A stretch of 64,000 bases of DNA from Pseudomonadota bacterium (GTDB lineage: Bacteria > Pseudomonadota > Alphaproteobacteria > Rhizobiales > Rhizobiaceae), in NCBI GenBank assembly GCA_023390055.1, contig JAEWDP010000030.1, positions 1 through 64,000 of the forward strand, read 5' to 3'. The notes under the pieces were generated by a model. The model did no database searches, was not told the DNA's origin, and saw only the letters and a list, made by a program, of their open reading frames with translations. The translations under genes and the position numbers were made by a program. Shown piece after piece: positions 16,051 to 25,356 of this stretch. Every line of letters starts with the position of its first letter. Position 1 is the stretch's first letter.

Positions 16051-18398
16051 GCCGGACACCCAAGGAGCTAGCCCTTAACTACGTAACCGCCGACATCCCT
16101 GTCTTTCCTTGTAGATCGTCTAACGAATACACGGACACATTCGACCCGGACACCGGGGAGGAGATCGTCCTAAAAGCGAAGACTCCCCTGGTTAGCTCGG
16201 GCTTTAAGGGAGCGTCCAAGAACCTGCGCGTCACCGGCATACTGTGGGACCGCAACCCGACGGCCATGGTCGGCATCCCCACCGGAGAGCAGCTTGGCGC
16301 ATGGGTACTCGACGTGGATGTTCACAAGGATGAGGACGGCAACGTCATCAATGGCTACGAAACGCTCGCCGCGCTCGAGGCGAAGCACGAGCCCCTCCCG
16401 CCCACCGCCATGGCCAAGACGGCCGGAGGCGGCACCCACTACTACTTCAAGCACGCCCCCGGCGTCCGCAACCGCGGCAAGCTTGGCCTTGGCCTCGATG
16501 TACGCGGTTCAGGCGGCTACGTCATCGCACCAGGTAGCCGCACGGGCGAGGGCAAAGATTACGTCTGGGTGGATTACGACGGAGAAGGCATCCCGCCGGT
16601 CGCCGAGGCGCCTCAGTGGCTGCTTGACCTTGTCCTGCCACCTCCGCAGACGGAATCCACGGCGGAGTACCGGCCATACGTTGACGGCGACCACAGTGCC
16701 TATGTGGAGCGTGCCATCGATCTTGAGTTAGGCGACCTTGCCGTTGCGCCGTCCGGCGGACGTAACAACCGCCTAAACGACGCGGCCTTCTCATTGGGAA
16801 CGCTTGTAGGCGCAGGTGCCTTGCCGCGCCCCGAAGCGGAGTCTTTGCTCATAGGTATCGCCAGCCAGTGGCCGAACCTTCCTAAATCAAAGAGCACGAT
16901 TGTTCGCGGGCTGGACGCCGGCATCAAACAGCCTAGGTCTCTGCCTGAGCCTTCGTATCAACGAGACGACGGTACGCCGTCGATCGATACCGAACGCTTG
17001 GTTGCCAATAAGCTTACCAAGGATGCCGCAGCGGCCACGCCACCCGACGCCGCCCCAGACCATGAACCGGACCATGCCGAAATTGACGAGCCTCCCGAAT
17101 ACAAGATTGAGGCCGTGGCCGACCTCGAGAGCCTGACTTATCCCGGCGGGCTCGTGGAGGATCTTATAGATTGGATCGTGTCATCAGCAGAGCAGCCTTG
17201 CCGTGCGCTTGCGCTGGCGGCTGTCTTGCCGTTTGTAGCGTCTTTGTGCGGCCCCCGGTACTCGACTACCAACCGCGATACCCGCCCCAACATCTATACC
17301 GTTGCGCTAGCTGATTCAGGGTTCGGAAAGGAACACGCCCGCAGCCAGATCAAGCGGCTACTGATGGCCGGGCAGGGTGTATTCGAGAAGTTCAGCGGCC
17401 CCGCCCGCATCATGTCGGCATCGGCCTTGCGTGAGGTTCTTGAGCATAGTCAGTCCGTTAACTGCCAGATTGACGAGTTCGGCGGGTTTGTGCGGGATAT
17501 CACCGACAGGAAGGCCGGAAGCCACCAACGGGCAATTTCGACCGATTTTCGCGACTATTATTCGGCAAGCTCTACGTTCTTCGAGGGCGCTGCCTACCGA
17601 GGGACGCCACCGAAGCGCATCTATAACCCTATCCTGTGCGTTCATGGCACATCCACACCCGAACAGTTCTGGTCGGCCCTATCGTCGGCCAGCGCCGAAG
17701 ATGGTCTATTGCCGCGATTGATATTGTTCCATGTCGCCGGAGAAACGCCTGAAACCGTAAAACCGGCCAAGACGGTCAGGGACATTAATCCGTTCCTTCT
17801 TGAGAAAATGGCCGATGTTGCCGGGATCAATGTTGTTGAGGCGCGCACCACGAATCTAGGAAAAATCGGGTACAAAGGCGAGACGACCGGCGGGCAGGAT
17901 ATCAAGCCGCATGTCGTGAAATGGACGCCCGACGCGGAAGGGATACTGCGTGCCGTCAAGGAAACCATCAAGGAGAAGGAGAAGGCCGTTGCGGCGGAGG
18001 CGCAACCGTTCGTCCGGCGCATCATTGAAAACGCCATTAAGTTGGCCCTCATTGTTGCTGTCGGCCGCGACCCGCAAGAGCCGTTAATAACCGAGGAGGT
18101 GTTCGAATGGGCCGCGGCTGTAGCGTGGACGTGTGCCGCGTCAATGCTATCCGAGATCGGGGAGCGGCTTGCCGACAACCAGCGGGAGGCGAACTACAAG
18201 AAGATACAGTCGCTAATCAGGAAGGCGGGCAAATCAGGGCTGACCGAAGGTCGTCTGCTCGATCGATGCAAGGCCATCGAAGCGTGGCAGCGCGACGACA
18301 TCATCAAGGATCTTGTGAACGGCGGGCGCATTGTCGTACCCGCTAACAGCAACCGGAAGTCAGGCCCCAAGACCAAGCGTTATTTATGGGTGGGCTAA
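16047..18398 (+). CDS. Primase-polymerase fused to DUF3987-type helicase domain
   Basis: A 783-aa protein. Residues 1-195 form an archaeo-eukaryotic-type Prim-Pol domain: LDVDVH (metal motif), GGGTHYYF and RGSGGYVIAPGS. After a disordered linker (about 290-350), residues 380-783 resemble DUF3987-type ATPases, with a Walker-A-like ADSGFGKEHAR near residue 420. It would supply priming and helicase activity at the phage origin. The AT-rich iteron region directly after its stop supports that. Confidence 0.85.
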   Translation: MSRTPKELALNYVTADIPVFPCRSSNEYTDTFDPDTGEEIVLKAKTPLVSSGFKGASKNLRVTGILWDRNPTAMVGIPTGEQLGAWVLDVDVHKDEDGNVINGYETLAALEAKHEPLPPTAMAKTAGGGTHYYFKHAPGVRNRGKLGLGLDVRGSGGYVIAPGSRTGEGKDYVWVDYDGEGIPPVAEAPQWLLDLVLPPPQTESTAEYRPYVDGDHSAYVERAIDLELGDLAVAPSGGRNNRLNDAAFSLGTLVGAGALPRPEAESLLIGIASQWPNLPKSKSTIVRGLDAGIKQPRSLPEPSYQRDDGTPSIDTERLVANKLTKDAAAATPPDAAPDHEPDHAEIDEPPEYKIEAVADLESLTYPGGLVEDLIDWIVSSAEQPCRALALAAVLPFVASLCGPRYSTTNRDTRPNIYTVALADSGFGKEHARSQIKRLLMAGQGVFEKFSGPARIMSASALREVLEHSQSVNCQIDEFGGFVRDITDRKAGSHQRAISTDFRDYYSASSTFFEGAAYRGTPPKRIYNPILCVHGTSTPEQFWSALSSASAEDGLLPRLILFHVAGETPETVKPAKTVRDINPFLLEKMADVAGINVVEARTTNLGKIGYKGETTGGQDIKPHVVKWTPDAEGILRAVKETIKEKEKAVAAEAQPFVRRIIENAIKLALIVAVGRDPQEPLITEEVFEWAAAVAWTCAASMLSEIGERLADNQREANYKKIQSLIRKAGKSGLTEGRLLDRCKAIEAWQRDDIIKDLVNGGRIVVPANSNRKSGPKTKRYLWVG

Positions 18399-18641
18399 CC
18401 GTCCGTAATTATCTATCCAGGCCCGAGAACTATCCATGGATAATTCGAAATTTGCCGGAATTATCCTGGATAATTAGAAGGCTTGGATGGATAATTAGAA
18501 GGCCAAAAAGATCAACAAAAACAAGTAGTTATCTACACTATATATGTAATTATCCAATTATCCAACGTATTATATAAATACCTAAATATCACTAAATTAA
18601 GGGGTCTATATATAAGGGCGCTGAAAATTGGATAGTTAGAA
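18399..18641 (+). other. Candidate phage replication origin (AT-rich iterons)
   Basis: About 240 bases of clearly AT-rich, gene-free DNA after the primase gene, with repeated GGATAATT(A/C)GAA units at 18438, 18468, 18489 and a variant at 18630. Inverted copies AATTATCC occur in tandem at 18548-18563. The unit at 18468 is half of the inverted repeat AATTATCC-T-GGATAATT (18459-18475); TATCCATGGATA (18431-18442) is a perfect palindrome. The units at 18468 and 18489 are 21 bases apart, two helical turns. Confidence 0.6.
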
Positions 18642-18699
18642 AACCACCCACTACGACGGCCACCACCAACGGCCCGCAACCACCACCAAGGAGACCATC

Positions 18700-19239
18700 A
18701 TGGCAAAATCCCCAAATGCATCTACCAGCAAACCCCGCACCCAAACCACCCGCATTGACGGTGCTCGTGTCCGGCTCGTAACCGACGCCAACGGCAAGGT
18801 GACGTTGAAGCCGGCGCCGATCGAGGAATGGCTTCTTCAAGCTGCTGCCGTTCGCGCCTTGAAGGCCATGCCGGAATATGCGGCTCGCGCTGATGACGTA
18901 GCCTCCAATAACAACGCCGGACGGGTAAGCTTCACCCTGGCCGGTGATATGAATGGCGATTACCGTTCGAAGCGGGCCGCAGTTAAGGCGAAAGCAACCG
19001 GCATCGCGGCAGGCGATCCAGACTTGCGCCTATACCTCCCCAACGGCACGCTGCGCATGATTGAGTACAAGAACGCGGAAGGACGACCAACGGCCAGCCA
19101 GAAAGAACGCCACCCACTGCTTGCGGCGCTAGGCTTCCCGGTGGAGATCGTCAAGGTGAAGACGGAAGGGGAAGCCGCCAGCCGGACGGTTGAATTGGTT
19201 CGTGGGTGGCTGGCGGATATTGTCGATAATGCCGCATGA
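18700..19239 (+). CDS. VRR-NUC domain nuclease
   Basis: A 179-aa protein. The C-terminal half contains GDPDLRLYL...RMIEYKN...QKERHPLLAALGFPVEIVK, the D...ExK...Q pattern of phage VRR-NUC nucleases (PD-(D/E)XK superfamily; Holliday-junction-resolvase or structure-specific type). The N-terminus is disordered. It is the first gene after the candidate origin. ATG follows AAGGAGACCATC. Confidence 0.8.
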   Translation: MAKSPNASTSKPRTQTTRIDGARVRLVTDANGKVTLKPAPIEEWLLQAAAVRALKAMPEYAARADDVASNNNAGRVSFTLAGDMNGDYRSKRAAVKAKATGIAAGDPDLRLYLPNGTLRMIEYKNAEGRPTASQKERHPLLAALGFPVEIVKVKTEGEAASRTVELVRGWLADIVDNAA

Positions 19240-19244
19240 GGCGC

Positions 19245-19272
19245 TTGACAAATTTGTAAAGCCATGTAGATT
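19245..19272 (+). promoter_or_regulatory. Promoter P3 with palindromic operator
   Basis: TTGACA (19245-19250), palindrome ACAAATTTGT (19248-19257), and a -10-like TAGATT (19267-19272; spacer 16). It begins five bases after the nuclease stop codon. The 20-base block is identical to that of P1 and P5. Confidence 0.7.
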
Positions 19273-19322
19273 GATAATCACCAACCGGCCACCAGCCGAG
19301 CACCACGAAAGAGGAAAGTCCA

Positions 19323-19469
19323 ATGCGCTACTTCATCACCGCCCTGACAAACAACAAAGCCCGCCTGATCGTCAGCGAGACGCAGACAAGCGACAAGGCC
19401 ATTGCCGACATGGTAGCGGCCAGCCTTGAGGCGCAGGGTCATATCGTTGTACGGCGGGAAGAGGGTTGA
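19323..19469 (+). CDS. Small phage protein (48 aa)
   Basis: First gene under promoter P3, with AGAGGAAAGTCC before the ATG. A 48-aa protein beginning RYFITALTNNKARLIVSET, then a helix (DKAIADMVAASLEAQG) and a basic end. Soluble, no known family. Too short to appear among longer ORFs. Confidence 0.55.
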   Translation: MRYFITALTNNKARLIVSETQTSDKAIADMVAASLEAQGHIVVRREEG

Positions 19470-19522
19470 TCGCAGCCCAACCATCCACCACCCCACCCAC
19501 CACCATCAAGAGGAACAACCCC

Positions 19523-19726
19523 ATGTTTCACATGCACCACGCAATGGCCAACAAAGCCCTGATGCAAGCCAAGTACGCGGAAGGGCTCGCTGACCAGCCA
19601 GCGAAGCTTATGGCCCGCATCCGTGAAATCGTCCTTAGCGGCGCAGCCGACTATAAGGACCGCCTGTTCCCCGTCACTGTGACGGACGACGATCGCCAGA
19701 CCGTTCTGCGCTATCTAACCGCCTAG
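19523..19726 (+). CDS. Small phage protein (67 aa)
   Basis: ATG at 19523 follows AAGAGGAACAACCCC. A 67-aa helical protein (HHAMANKALMQAKYAEGLADQPAKLMARIREIV) with a short C-terminal strand. Unrecognised; probably co-transcribed from P3. Confidence 0.55.
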   Translation: MFHMHHAMANKALMQAKYAEGLADQPAKLMARIREIVLSGAADYKDRLFPVTVTDDDRQTVLRYLTA

Positions 19727-19802
19727 CGCCCACCCCAACATCCTCCCACAACAACAAGAGCGGCGCCAAGCCGCCAGTCCGCCATATGCATCCCGCCTAT
19801 TC

Positions 19803-19833
19803 TTGACAATTTTGTAAACCAGACCTGTTACTT
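19803..19833 (+). promoter_or_regulatory. Promoter P4 with near-palindromic operator
   Basis: TTGACA (19803-19808) overlapping ACAATTTTGT (19806-19815), one base off the ACAAATTTGT palindrome. A -10-like TGTTAC lies at 19826-19831 with a 17-base spacer. It reads toward the 257-aa gene at 19947. Confidence 0.6.
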
Positions 19834-19946
19834 TCGTCTCCAAAATCTTATATTACATGTGCGCACCACGCACATAGCGCCATCGCCAATCACCAAACCG
19901 GCGGCGTGACACCACGATTTCCACCACGGAAGAGGAGACCGATATA

Positions 19947-20720
19947 ATGACCGCATCAAAACCAGCAACAACACAATCCAGACATCACCGCGTTCTTTCG
20001 GGTGACGGTTCGGATCTTACGGCCCGCATGGCGTATGCGGACCACGAGCGCGAAGCCATCCATAAAGAGAAAGTACGGCTGGCCGATAGAGCCAAGAACG
20101 GCAAGGATTGGGACGGGAAAGCCGCCAACGACAACATCGCATGGCCGCTTGCCACCGCCCTTGTCCGCGAGGGCAATACAGAGTTGCTAAAGGCCGCGAT
20201 GTATTATCGCAAGATCCACGACATGGCCAAGAGCGAAGCTTTGCTTGGCGGCAGAACGGCCAGCATTGGCGATGGAATTGCGCTTGACCGATATACATAC
20301 GTTAGCCCGTCGGGTCATGTTACATACAAGCATCCGCGACAGAAGCAGTCGGCCAACATTGATATCCCGGCCCGCCAGTATACCGTTCCGCCATCTTATG
20401 ACAATCTCGTGCCTTCGTCGGAAGAGGTGAAGGTTAGCAACTGGTCGAATATCCCTAAGCCATATAATGGCGACGCTCCGGTGAATAACATGATGGATGC
20501 GCAGTCGGAATTAACGGTTCTTCGTCGTCGGCTTGGGGTGTTGGTTGAACCGCTGGAAATGGCTGTGGTGGACGGCGAAACGTACCAAGCCGTCGGGAAT
20601 GCGACGGGAACAGCAGACAGAAGCGGGGCAATTGCTGCTGGACGGGCGGTTGTTCATATGGCGCTACTTTCGATACGTGACAGACTCGGCAGCCTCAAGC
20701 GCGAAGATTTGGCGGCATAG
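19947..20720 (+). CDS. Hypothetical phage protein upstream of tRNA cluster (257 aa)
   Basis: A 257-aa soluble protein with AANDN near residue 53 and a helical C-terminus (RAVVHMALLSIRDRLGSLKRED). The middle (YVSPSGHVTYKHPRQKQSANIDIP) looks beta-rich. No known domain. Alone under promoter P4, with a 100-base leader and AGAGGAGACC before the ATG. Its place between replication genes and tRNAs gives no firm hint of function. Confidence 0.65.
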   Translation: MTASKPATTQSRHHRVLSGDGSDLTARMAYADHEREAIHKEKVRLADRAKNGKDWDGKAANDNIAWPLATALVREGNTELLKAAMYYRKIHDMAKSEALLGGRTASIGDGIALDRYTYVSPSGHVTYKHPRQKQSANIDIPARQYTVPPSYDNLVPSSEEVKVSNWSNIPKPYNGDAPVNNMMDAQSELTVLRRRLGVLVEPLEMAVVDGETYQAVGNATGTADRSGAIAAGRAVVHMALLSIRDRLGSLKREDLAA

Positions 20721-20854
20721 CCCGCCAGTACGGACTCAACCACGCACAACTTTGTAATAAGGGGGAACACCCCAACGAGATTAGAAAGTTCTGTGCGCAC
20801 AGGCTGAGGCCAGCGACAGACGCTCGGCCAGTGATGAGCCGGGCGTTACTACAC

Positions 20855-20931
<77 letters not shown>

Positions 20932-21269
20932 ACTTGTGGCCGATAAAATCATGCACTGAGCATGGCGCCACGTTCCCCATGAGCATCCTAGCCCTCTGCC
21001 CATGCAGCCTATCGGCCGTACTGGTTACGCCTAACATCCTGAATTAACAGGAGGGCGCTACGGACGCGTATTTGCCGGATGCAACCAACTACGCAGTAAC
21101 CAACTACAGCCTGCCAAGTCGTGCCGCACCGCGGACCTTGGCGGCAACCCATTACCAACCCTATCCCCTGGCGCGTTCTCCTCTCGCGACGGGTGATTGG
21201 CGGCGGGTAGAGGTCGGCAACGATAAAGCCATAGCCTCCCCGCTGCCGCACATTCCGGCCAGCACGGCC
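20932..21269 (+). other. Gene-poor spacer between tRNA genes
   Basis: 338 bases with no supportable gene. I found no fourth cloverleaf. A 70-codon ORF from 21072 runs into the tRNA-Thr gene and has a low-complexity composition, so it is not called. An AGGAGGG sequence at about 21049 is not followed by a convincing start. Confidence 0.5.
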
Positions 21270-21343
21270 GCCTCCGTGGTGTAACGGTAGCATTCCACTT
21301 TTGTAGTGTGGCGATCCAGGTTCGAGTCCTGGTGGAGGCTCCA
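21270..21343 (+). tRNA. tRNA-Thr(TGT)
   Basis: 74 nt with CCA encoded. Acceptor GCCTCCG/TGGAGGC; D arm GTGT/GCAT with G-U pairs; anticodon stem CCACT/TGTGG with one T-T mismatch next to the loop; loop TTTGTAG gives anticodon TGT, reading ACA. T arm CCAGG-TTCGAGT-CCTGG. Likely boosts decoding of a codon that is rare in GC-rich hosts. Confidence 0.88.
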
Positions 21344-21346
21344 TAA

Positions 21347-21423
<77 letters not shown>

Positions 21424-21438
21424 ATCTCAAGGTGGTGC

Positions 21439-21750
21439 ATGGCTCGCCCCGACTACCGTAGCGACGAGGCGAAGGCCTACCGTCGACTTTATAAAACTGC
21501 TCGCTGGCTAAAGCTTCGCCAGTCTGTCTTGGATGACGAACCGCTTTGCCGGTACTGCATCGAGGATGAGGTGGTTGAGGAAGCTACCGTTGTCGACCAC
21601 ATCAAGCCACACCGTGGCGACCTGGATTTGTTTTGGGACGTGACCAACCTGCAGCCGTTGTGCTCGACTTGCCATGACGGCAGGAAGCAGCGCGAGGAGT
21701 TGGGGCAGACGTTCGTTCGTTTCGGGCTCGATGGGTGGCCGATTGAATGA
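21439..21750 (+). CDS. HNH endonuclease of the packaging module
   Basis: A 103-aa HNH protein: CRYC near residue 37, VVDHIKPHRGD (catalytic His), NLQPLCSTCHDGRKQ (second Cys pair and basic end). It lies directly upstream of terS/terL, as in HK97-like phages where an HNH protein assists terminase in cutting DNA at cos. Start follows AGGTGGTGC. Confidence 0.85.
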   Translation: MARPDYRSDEAKAYRRLYKTARWLKLRQSVLDDEPLCRYCIEDEVVEEATVVDHIKPHRGDLDLFWDVTNLQPLCSTCHDGRKQREELGQTFVRFGLDGWPIE

Positions 21751-21752
21751 TA

Positions 21753-21810
21753 TTGCAAAACAGCAACAGTGTTGCATTTGAGCAACGAAATGGTGTTGCA
21801 AAAAGGCAAC
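21753..21810 (+). repeat. Three TTGC-N6-GCAA inverted repeats upstream of terS
   Basis: TTGC-AAAACA-GCAA (21753-21766), GTTGC-ATTTGA-GCAAC (21771-21786) and GTTGC-AAAAAG-GCAAC (21795-21810) lie in the 206-base gap between HNH and terS. Centre spacings are 19 and 24 bases. Array, symmetry and location suit a terminase small-subunit binding site (cosB-like) or a late-operon operator. Confidence 0.6.
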
Positions 21811-21956
21811 GGGTACCAAAAAGTCGACCGATCGTCGAGCGTGGGACCGGCGGTGGGCAACAACGCGTTATCCCGCAGGTTTTGAACTAATTTTTGGGAT
21901 GAGGTGATAGCGGCCTGAATCGGCGGCCATTCACTTGACTATAAAGGATTTTTCCG

Positions 21957-22424
21957 ATGGGCGCAAGAGGACCGCGCCCTGAGACGCCAGAAATGCAGGC
22001 GCTTAAGGGCAATCCCGGCAAGCGCAAGAAGCGGCCGGCATCAATCAGGCCGGATGGCGATGTATTTGTGCCGGAGTATCTGGACGACGACGCCCGGCAG
22101 TGTTTCGAAATGATCGTGGCGGCTATGCCGCCTTCGACTTATTCAGCCACCGACACGGGCGGCATTGCGGTTTACGCAGCCGCATGGGCCGACCACAAGC
22201 GTGCCACGGAGGCGTTGCGCAGTGAGCCGTCCTTGGTCGTTGGATCAACCGGCAATCTGGTGGTTAACCCCTGGTACAAGATCAAGAACGAAGCGGCGCG
22301 TATCATGATGAGTATGGGCGACCGGCTCGGACTGGACCCGAAGGCCCGCGCTGCACTGGCTCCCGCTAAGCAGGAAAAGAAATCAAAGTTTGCTGGCCTT
22401 ATTGGAGCTCAAGGGAGTAAGTGA
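21957..22424 (+). CDS. terS: Terminase small subunit, P27 family
   Basis: A 155-aa protein with the P27-family N-terminus (GARGPRPETPEMQALKGNPGKRKK). A helical core (YLDDDARQCFEMIVAAMPP...VYAAAWADHKRATEAL) and the NPWYKIKNEAARIMMSMGDRLGLDPKAR segment of this family follow. It recognises phage DNA for packaging with TerL. ATG follows AAAGGATTTTTCCG. Overlaps terL by TGATG. Confidence 0.88.
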   Translation: MGARGPRPETPEMQALKGNPGKRKKRPASIRPDGDVFVPEYLDDDARQCFEMIVAAMPPSTYSATDTGGIAVYAAAWADHKRATEALRSEPSLVVGSTGNLVVNPWYKIKNEAARIMMSMGDRLGLDPKARAALAPAKQEKKSKFAGLIGAQGSK

Positions 22425-24082
22425 TGACGGCAACGCGGCCGGAGTGGGCCGTGAACGGCGAGGGTATTACCGACGAAGGTATGCGCCGAGCACAGGCTGT
22501 TATCAACTTCATTGAGTTGCTTCACGTCCCTAGCGGCGAGGGGCAAGGGCACCCAATAAAGCTTCGCAAATGGCAGAAGCAATTCATTTATGACGTTTAT
22601 GCGCCATTGGAGAACGGTAAGCGCCGTGTTCGCCGCGCCATCTTCTCGGTTGCACGTAAGAACGGCAAGACTGCGCTCATTGCGGCGCTGGTGATTGCAC
22701 ATCTATGCGGCCCTGTTGCTGAGATTAACGGCGAAATCTACTCGGCCGCTACCGACCGCGAGCAAGCTGGCCAGGTATTCAAGTTCGCCCGCCAGATGGT
22801 TGAAGCCGAACCGGAATTCGGCCCTGATGGAGATTGCCCGCTAACGGTTGTTCCATCGACAAAAACGATTCTTTGCAAGTCCAACGGTAGTTTTTACCGC
22901 GCCTTGTCGGCGGAAGCCGGCACGAAGCACGGCCTTAACCCGTCCGTATGGATTTATGACGAATTAGCGCAGGCGCGCGACCATGAACTTTACGACGTCT
23001 TGAATACGTCGCAGGGTGCTCGGTCGGAGCCGCTTGGTTTCGTTATTTCGACGCAGTCGCCGGATCCGGAGCACCCGTTATCGAAGCTTATTGACGACGG
23101 ATTGCGTGCCAATAGCCGCGGTATCGCGGTTCATTTGTATGCGGCTCCGGAAGAATGCGACGATCTTTTGGACGAGACGGCATGGGCTGCTGCTAATCCT
23201 GCTTTGGCTGACTTCCGAAAGATCGAGGATATCCGGGCGCTTGCCGAGGAGGCTGTTCGCCAGCCATCGAAAGAAGCGGCCTTCCGCAACCTGTATCTCA
23301 ATCAGCGGGTCGACCAGAAAACGCCGTTGATTGCCAGATCCGAATGGAAGGCGTGCCAATCGCAAGATGAGGACGAGTGCAATCCTAATACCGGCGTACT
23401 GCGCAAGGGCGAAAAGATATACCTTGGGCTGGACTTGTCGGCCAAGGTGGACTTAACGGCGCTTGTGGCAGTTTCAGCCGAGCACGGTAGCGACCGCGTC
23501 AAGGCGTGGCACTGGAAGCCGAAAGACTATTTGCAGGATCATGGGACGCGGGACGCTTTCGATTATCCGACAATGGCAAAGATCGGCTGGCTAGACGCGC
23601 CGCCCGGTAAAATCATTGATTTCGGGTATGTGGCTAACGTTATCAGTAAGATTTCGCAAGAGTACGAGATTGTCGGAATCGCTTACGATAGGCACAAGAT
23701 TGATGCGCTCCTAAAGGAGCTCGATAACATTGGTATCGAGGCGTATCGCGACGAAAAAGACAAGCGTGATGGCGCTATTCGGTTCGTGGATTGGGGGCAG
23801 GGCTTCATTGGTATGGGGCCGGCCGTTGATGCACTTGAGGAATCGATTATTCGACGCCGGTTCGTCCATGACGGAAATCCAGTGCTTGCGTTTTGCTTTG
23901 CTAACGCCATCGTCCAGATGAATTCGGCCGGTGATAGGAAGCTAGATAAGGCGGCTACCCGTTTCCGTATCGATGGAAGCGTGGCTTGCGCGATGGCTCT
24001 CGGCCTGAAGGCGCGGGACTTGGTGGATAATCCGCCGGACCTCGACGACTTCGTCAACAACATGATTGTCGCTACATGGTAG
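22424..24082 (+). CDS. terL: Terminase large subunit
   Basis: A 552-aa protein. Walker A SVARKNGKT near residue 75 and Walker B-like VWIYDELA mark the ATPase domain. Nuclease-domain acidic residues follow (GLDLSAKVDLTAL; AYDRHKIDALL). This is the HK97-type Terminase_1 family. I start at the ATG overlapping the terS stop; a GTG three bases earlier (22421) is possible. Packages DNA through the portal. Confidence 0.9.
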   Translation: MTATRPEWAVNGEGITDEGMRRAQAVINFIELLHVPSGEGQGHPIKLRKWQKQFIYDVYAPLENGKRRVRRAIFSVARKNGKTALIAALVIAHLCGPVAEINGEIYSAATDREQAGQVFKFARQMVEAEPEFGPDGDCPLTVVPSTKTILCKSNGSFYRALSAEAGTKHGLNPSVWIYDELAQARDHELYDVLNTSQGARSEPLGFVISTQSPDPEHPLSKLIDDGLRANSRGIAVHLYAAPEECDDLLDETAWAAANPALADFRKIEDIRALAEEAVRQPSKEAAFRNLYLNQRVDQKTPLIARSEWKACQSQDEDECNPNTGVLRKGEKIYLGLDLSAKVDLTALVAVSAEHGSDRVKAWHWKPKDYLQDHGTRDAFDYPTMAKIGWLDAPPGKIIDFGYVANVISKISQEYEIVGIAYDRHKIDALLKELDNIGIEAYRDEKDKRDGAIRFVDWGQGFIGMGPAVDALEESIIRRRFVHDGNPVLAFCFANAIVQMNSAGDRKLDKAATRFRIDGSVACAMALGLKARDLVDNPPDLDDFVNNMIVATW

Positions 24083-24098
24083 CGGATAGGGAGTGGCT

Positions 24099-25352
24099 AT
24101 GGGCCTGTTTGATAAGTGGCTTGGCCGCTCCATCAGCATGACTGATGGCGAGTTTTGGCGCGGCTTCTTCGGATCCGGCACGACAAGCGGCGAGACTGTT
24201 AATTTCAGTACCGCTATGCAGTTGGACGCGGTTTGGGCTTGTGTGAGTTTGATCCAAAACGCGGTCGGCACACTACCGTGCATCGTTTACGAAGGCGACG
24301 GCACGACTGTTGCAACCAGCAACCCGCTTTATGATTTGCTGCATGACATGCCGAACATGGATGAGACCGCGCCGGAATTCTGGTCGATGGTCGCGCTGTG
24401 CTTATGCCTGGATGGCAATTTCTTCGCGGAGATCAAGCGTAACGATAGTAGGATTGTGGCGCTAAACCCACTCCATCCACTATCAGTTGAGGTTTGCCGC
24501 GACGATCGCAACAGCCGGTACTATAAATTCACCGAAAACGGCAATACACGGCGTATTCCTGAAAAGAATATGTTCCATGTCCGAGGCGTGCTTGTTCCGG
24601 GGTGTGACCGCGGTCTTTCACCCATTGGTGTAACTCGGAACGTCGTTGGCAATGCTATCGCGGGGGAGAAGTCGGCTGGTAAGTTGTACCGAAACGGCAT
24701 GATTTCGACGACATTCCTGATGTCGGACCAGACGCTAAAGGCAGATCAGCGCAAACAGGTTGGCGAAACAATTACGCAGTTCGCCGGTGCTGAAAAGGCT
24801 GGCGGCGTTGTTGTTCTCGAGGCGGGACTTACACCGCATGCGCTGTCCATCAACCCTAAAGACGCACAGCTTCTTGAGGCCCGACAGTATAGCGTTGAGC
24901 AGATTTGCCGGATTTTTGGTGTTCCGCCAGTCATGATTGGCCATGCAGCCAACGGCACGACGACATGGGGTAGCGGGATTGAGCAATTGATCCTGCAGTT
25001 CACCAAGACGTGCATGCGTCCGATGCTGAAGCGTATTGAAGCCGCGATTTATCGCGACCTTCTGGATGCCAAGACGCGGAAAACGACCAAAATTAAATTC
25101 AACATGGAAGAATTACTTCGCGGTGATAGCCAAGCGAGGGCGGACTTCCTTTCGAAGATGGTTCAAAACGGCATCTACCTCATTAACGAGGCGCGTGACT
25201 ACGAAGATAAGCCGAATGTTGAAGGTGGCGATCGTCCGTTAGTCAACAGCACAATGACGCCGCTTGATATGATTGGCCATAACGGCGGGCCGGTGTTGGA
25301 TGACAACGTTCCGCAACCGGCCACACAGCCAAAGCGCGCTGCACAAGGATAA
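24099..25352 (+). CDS. Portal protein, HK97 type
   Basis: A 417-aa protein with the usual portal start (GLFDKWLGRS), the STAMQLDAVWACVSLIQNAVGTLP segment, and the VEQICRIFGVPPVMIGHA motif of HK97-family portals. ATG at 24099 follows AGGGAGTGGCT; a GTG at 24093 is also in frame. Forms the dodecameric DNA channel at the capsid vertex. Confidence 0.9.
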   Translation: MGLFDKWLGRSISMTDGEFWRGFFGSGTTSGETVNFSTAMQLDAVWACVSLIQNAVGTLPCIVYEGDGTTVATSNPLYDLLHDMPNMDETAPEFWSMVALCLCLDGNFFAEIKRNDSRIVALNPLHPLSVEVCRDDRNSRYYKFTENGNTRRIPEKNMFHVRGVLVPGCDRGLSPIGVTRNVVGNAIAGEKSAGKLYRNGMISTTFLMSDQTLKADQRKQVGETITQFAGAEKAGGVVVLEAGLTPHALSINPKDAQLLEARQYSVEQICRIFGVPPVMIGHAANGTTTWGSGIEQLILQFTKTCMRPMLKRIEAAIYRDLLDAKTRKTTKIKFNMEELLRGDSQARADFLSKMVQNGIYLINEARDYEDKPNVEGGDRPLVNSTMTPLDMIGHNGGPVLDDNVPQPATQPKRAAQG

Positions 25353-25356
25353 ATAA

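Noticed and set aside
21072..21284. 70-codon ORF between tRNA genes
   Set aside because: It runs into the tRNA-Thr gene, has low-complexity composition and no good ribosome binding site.
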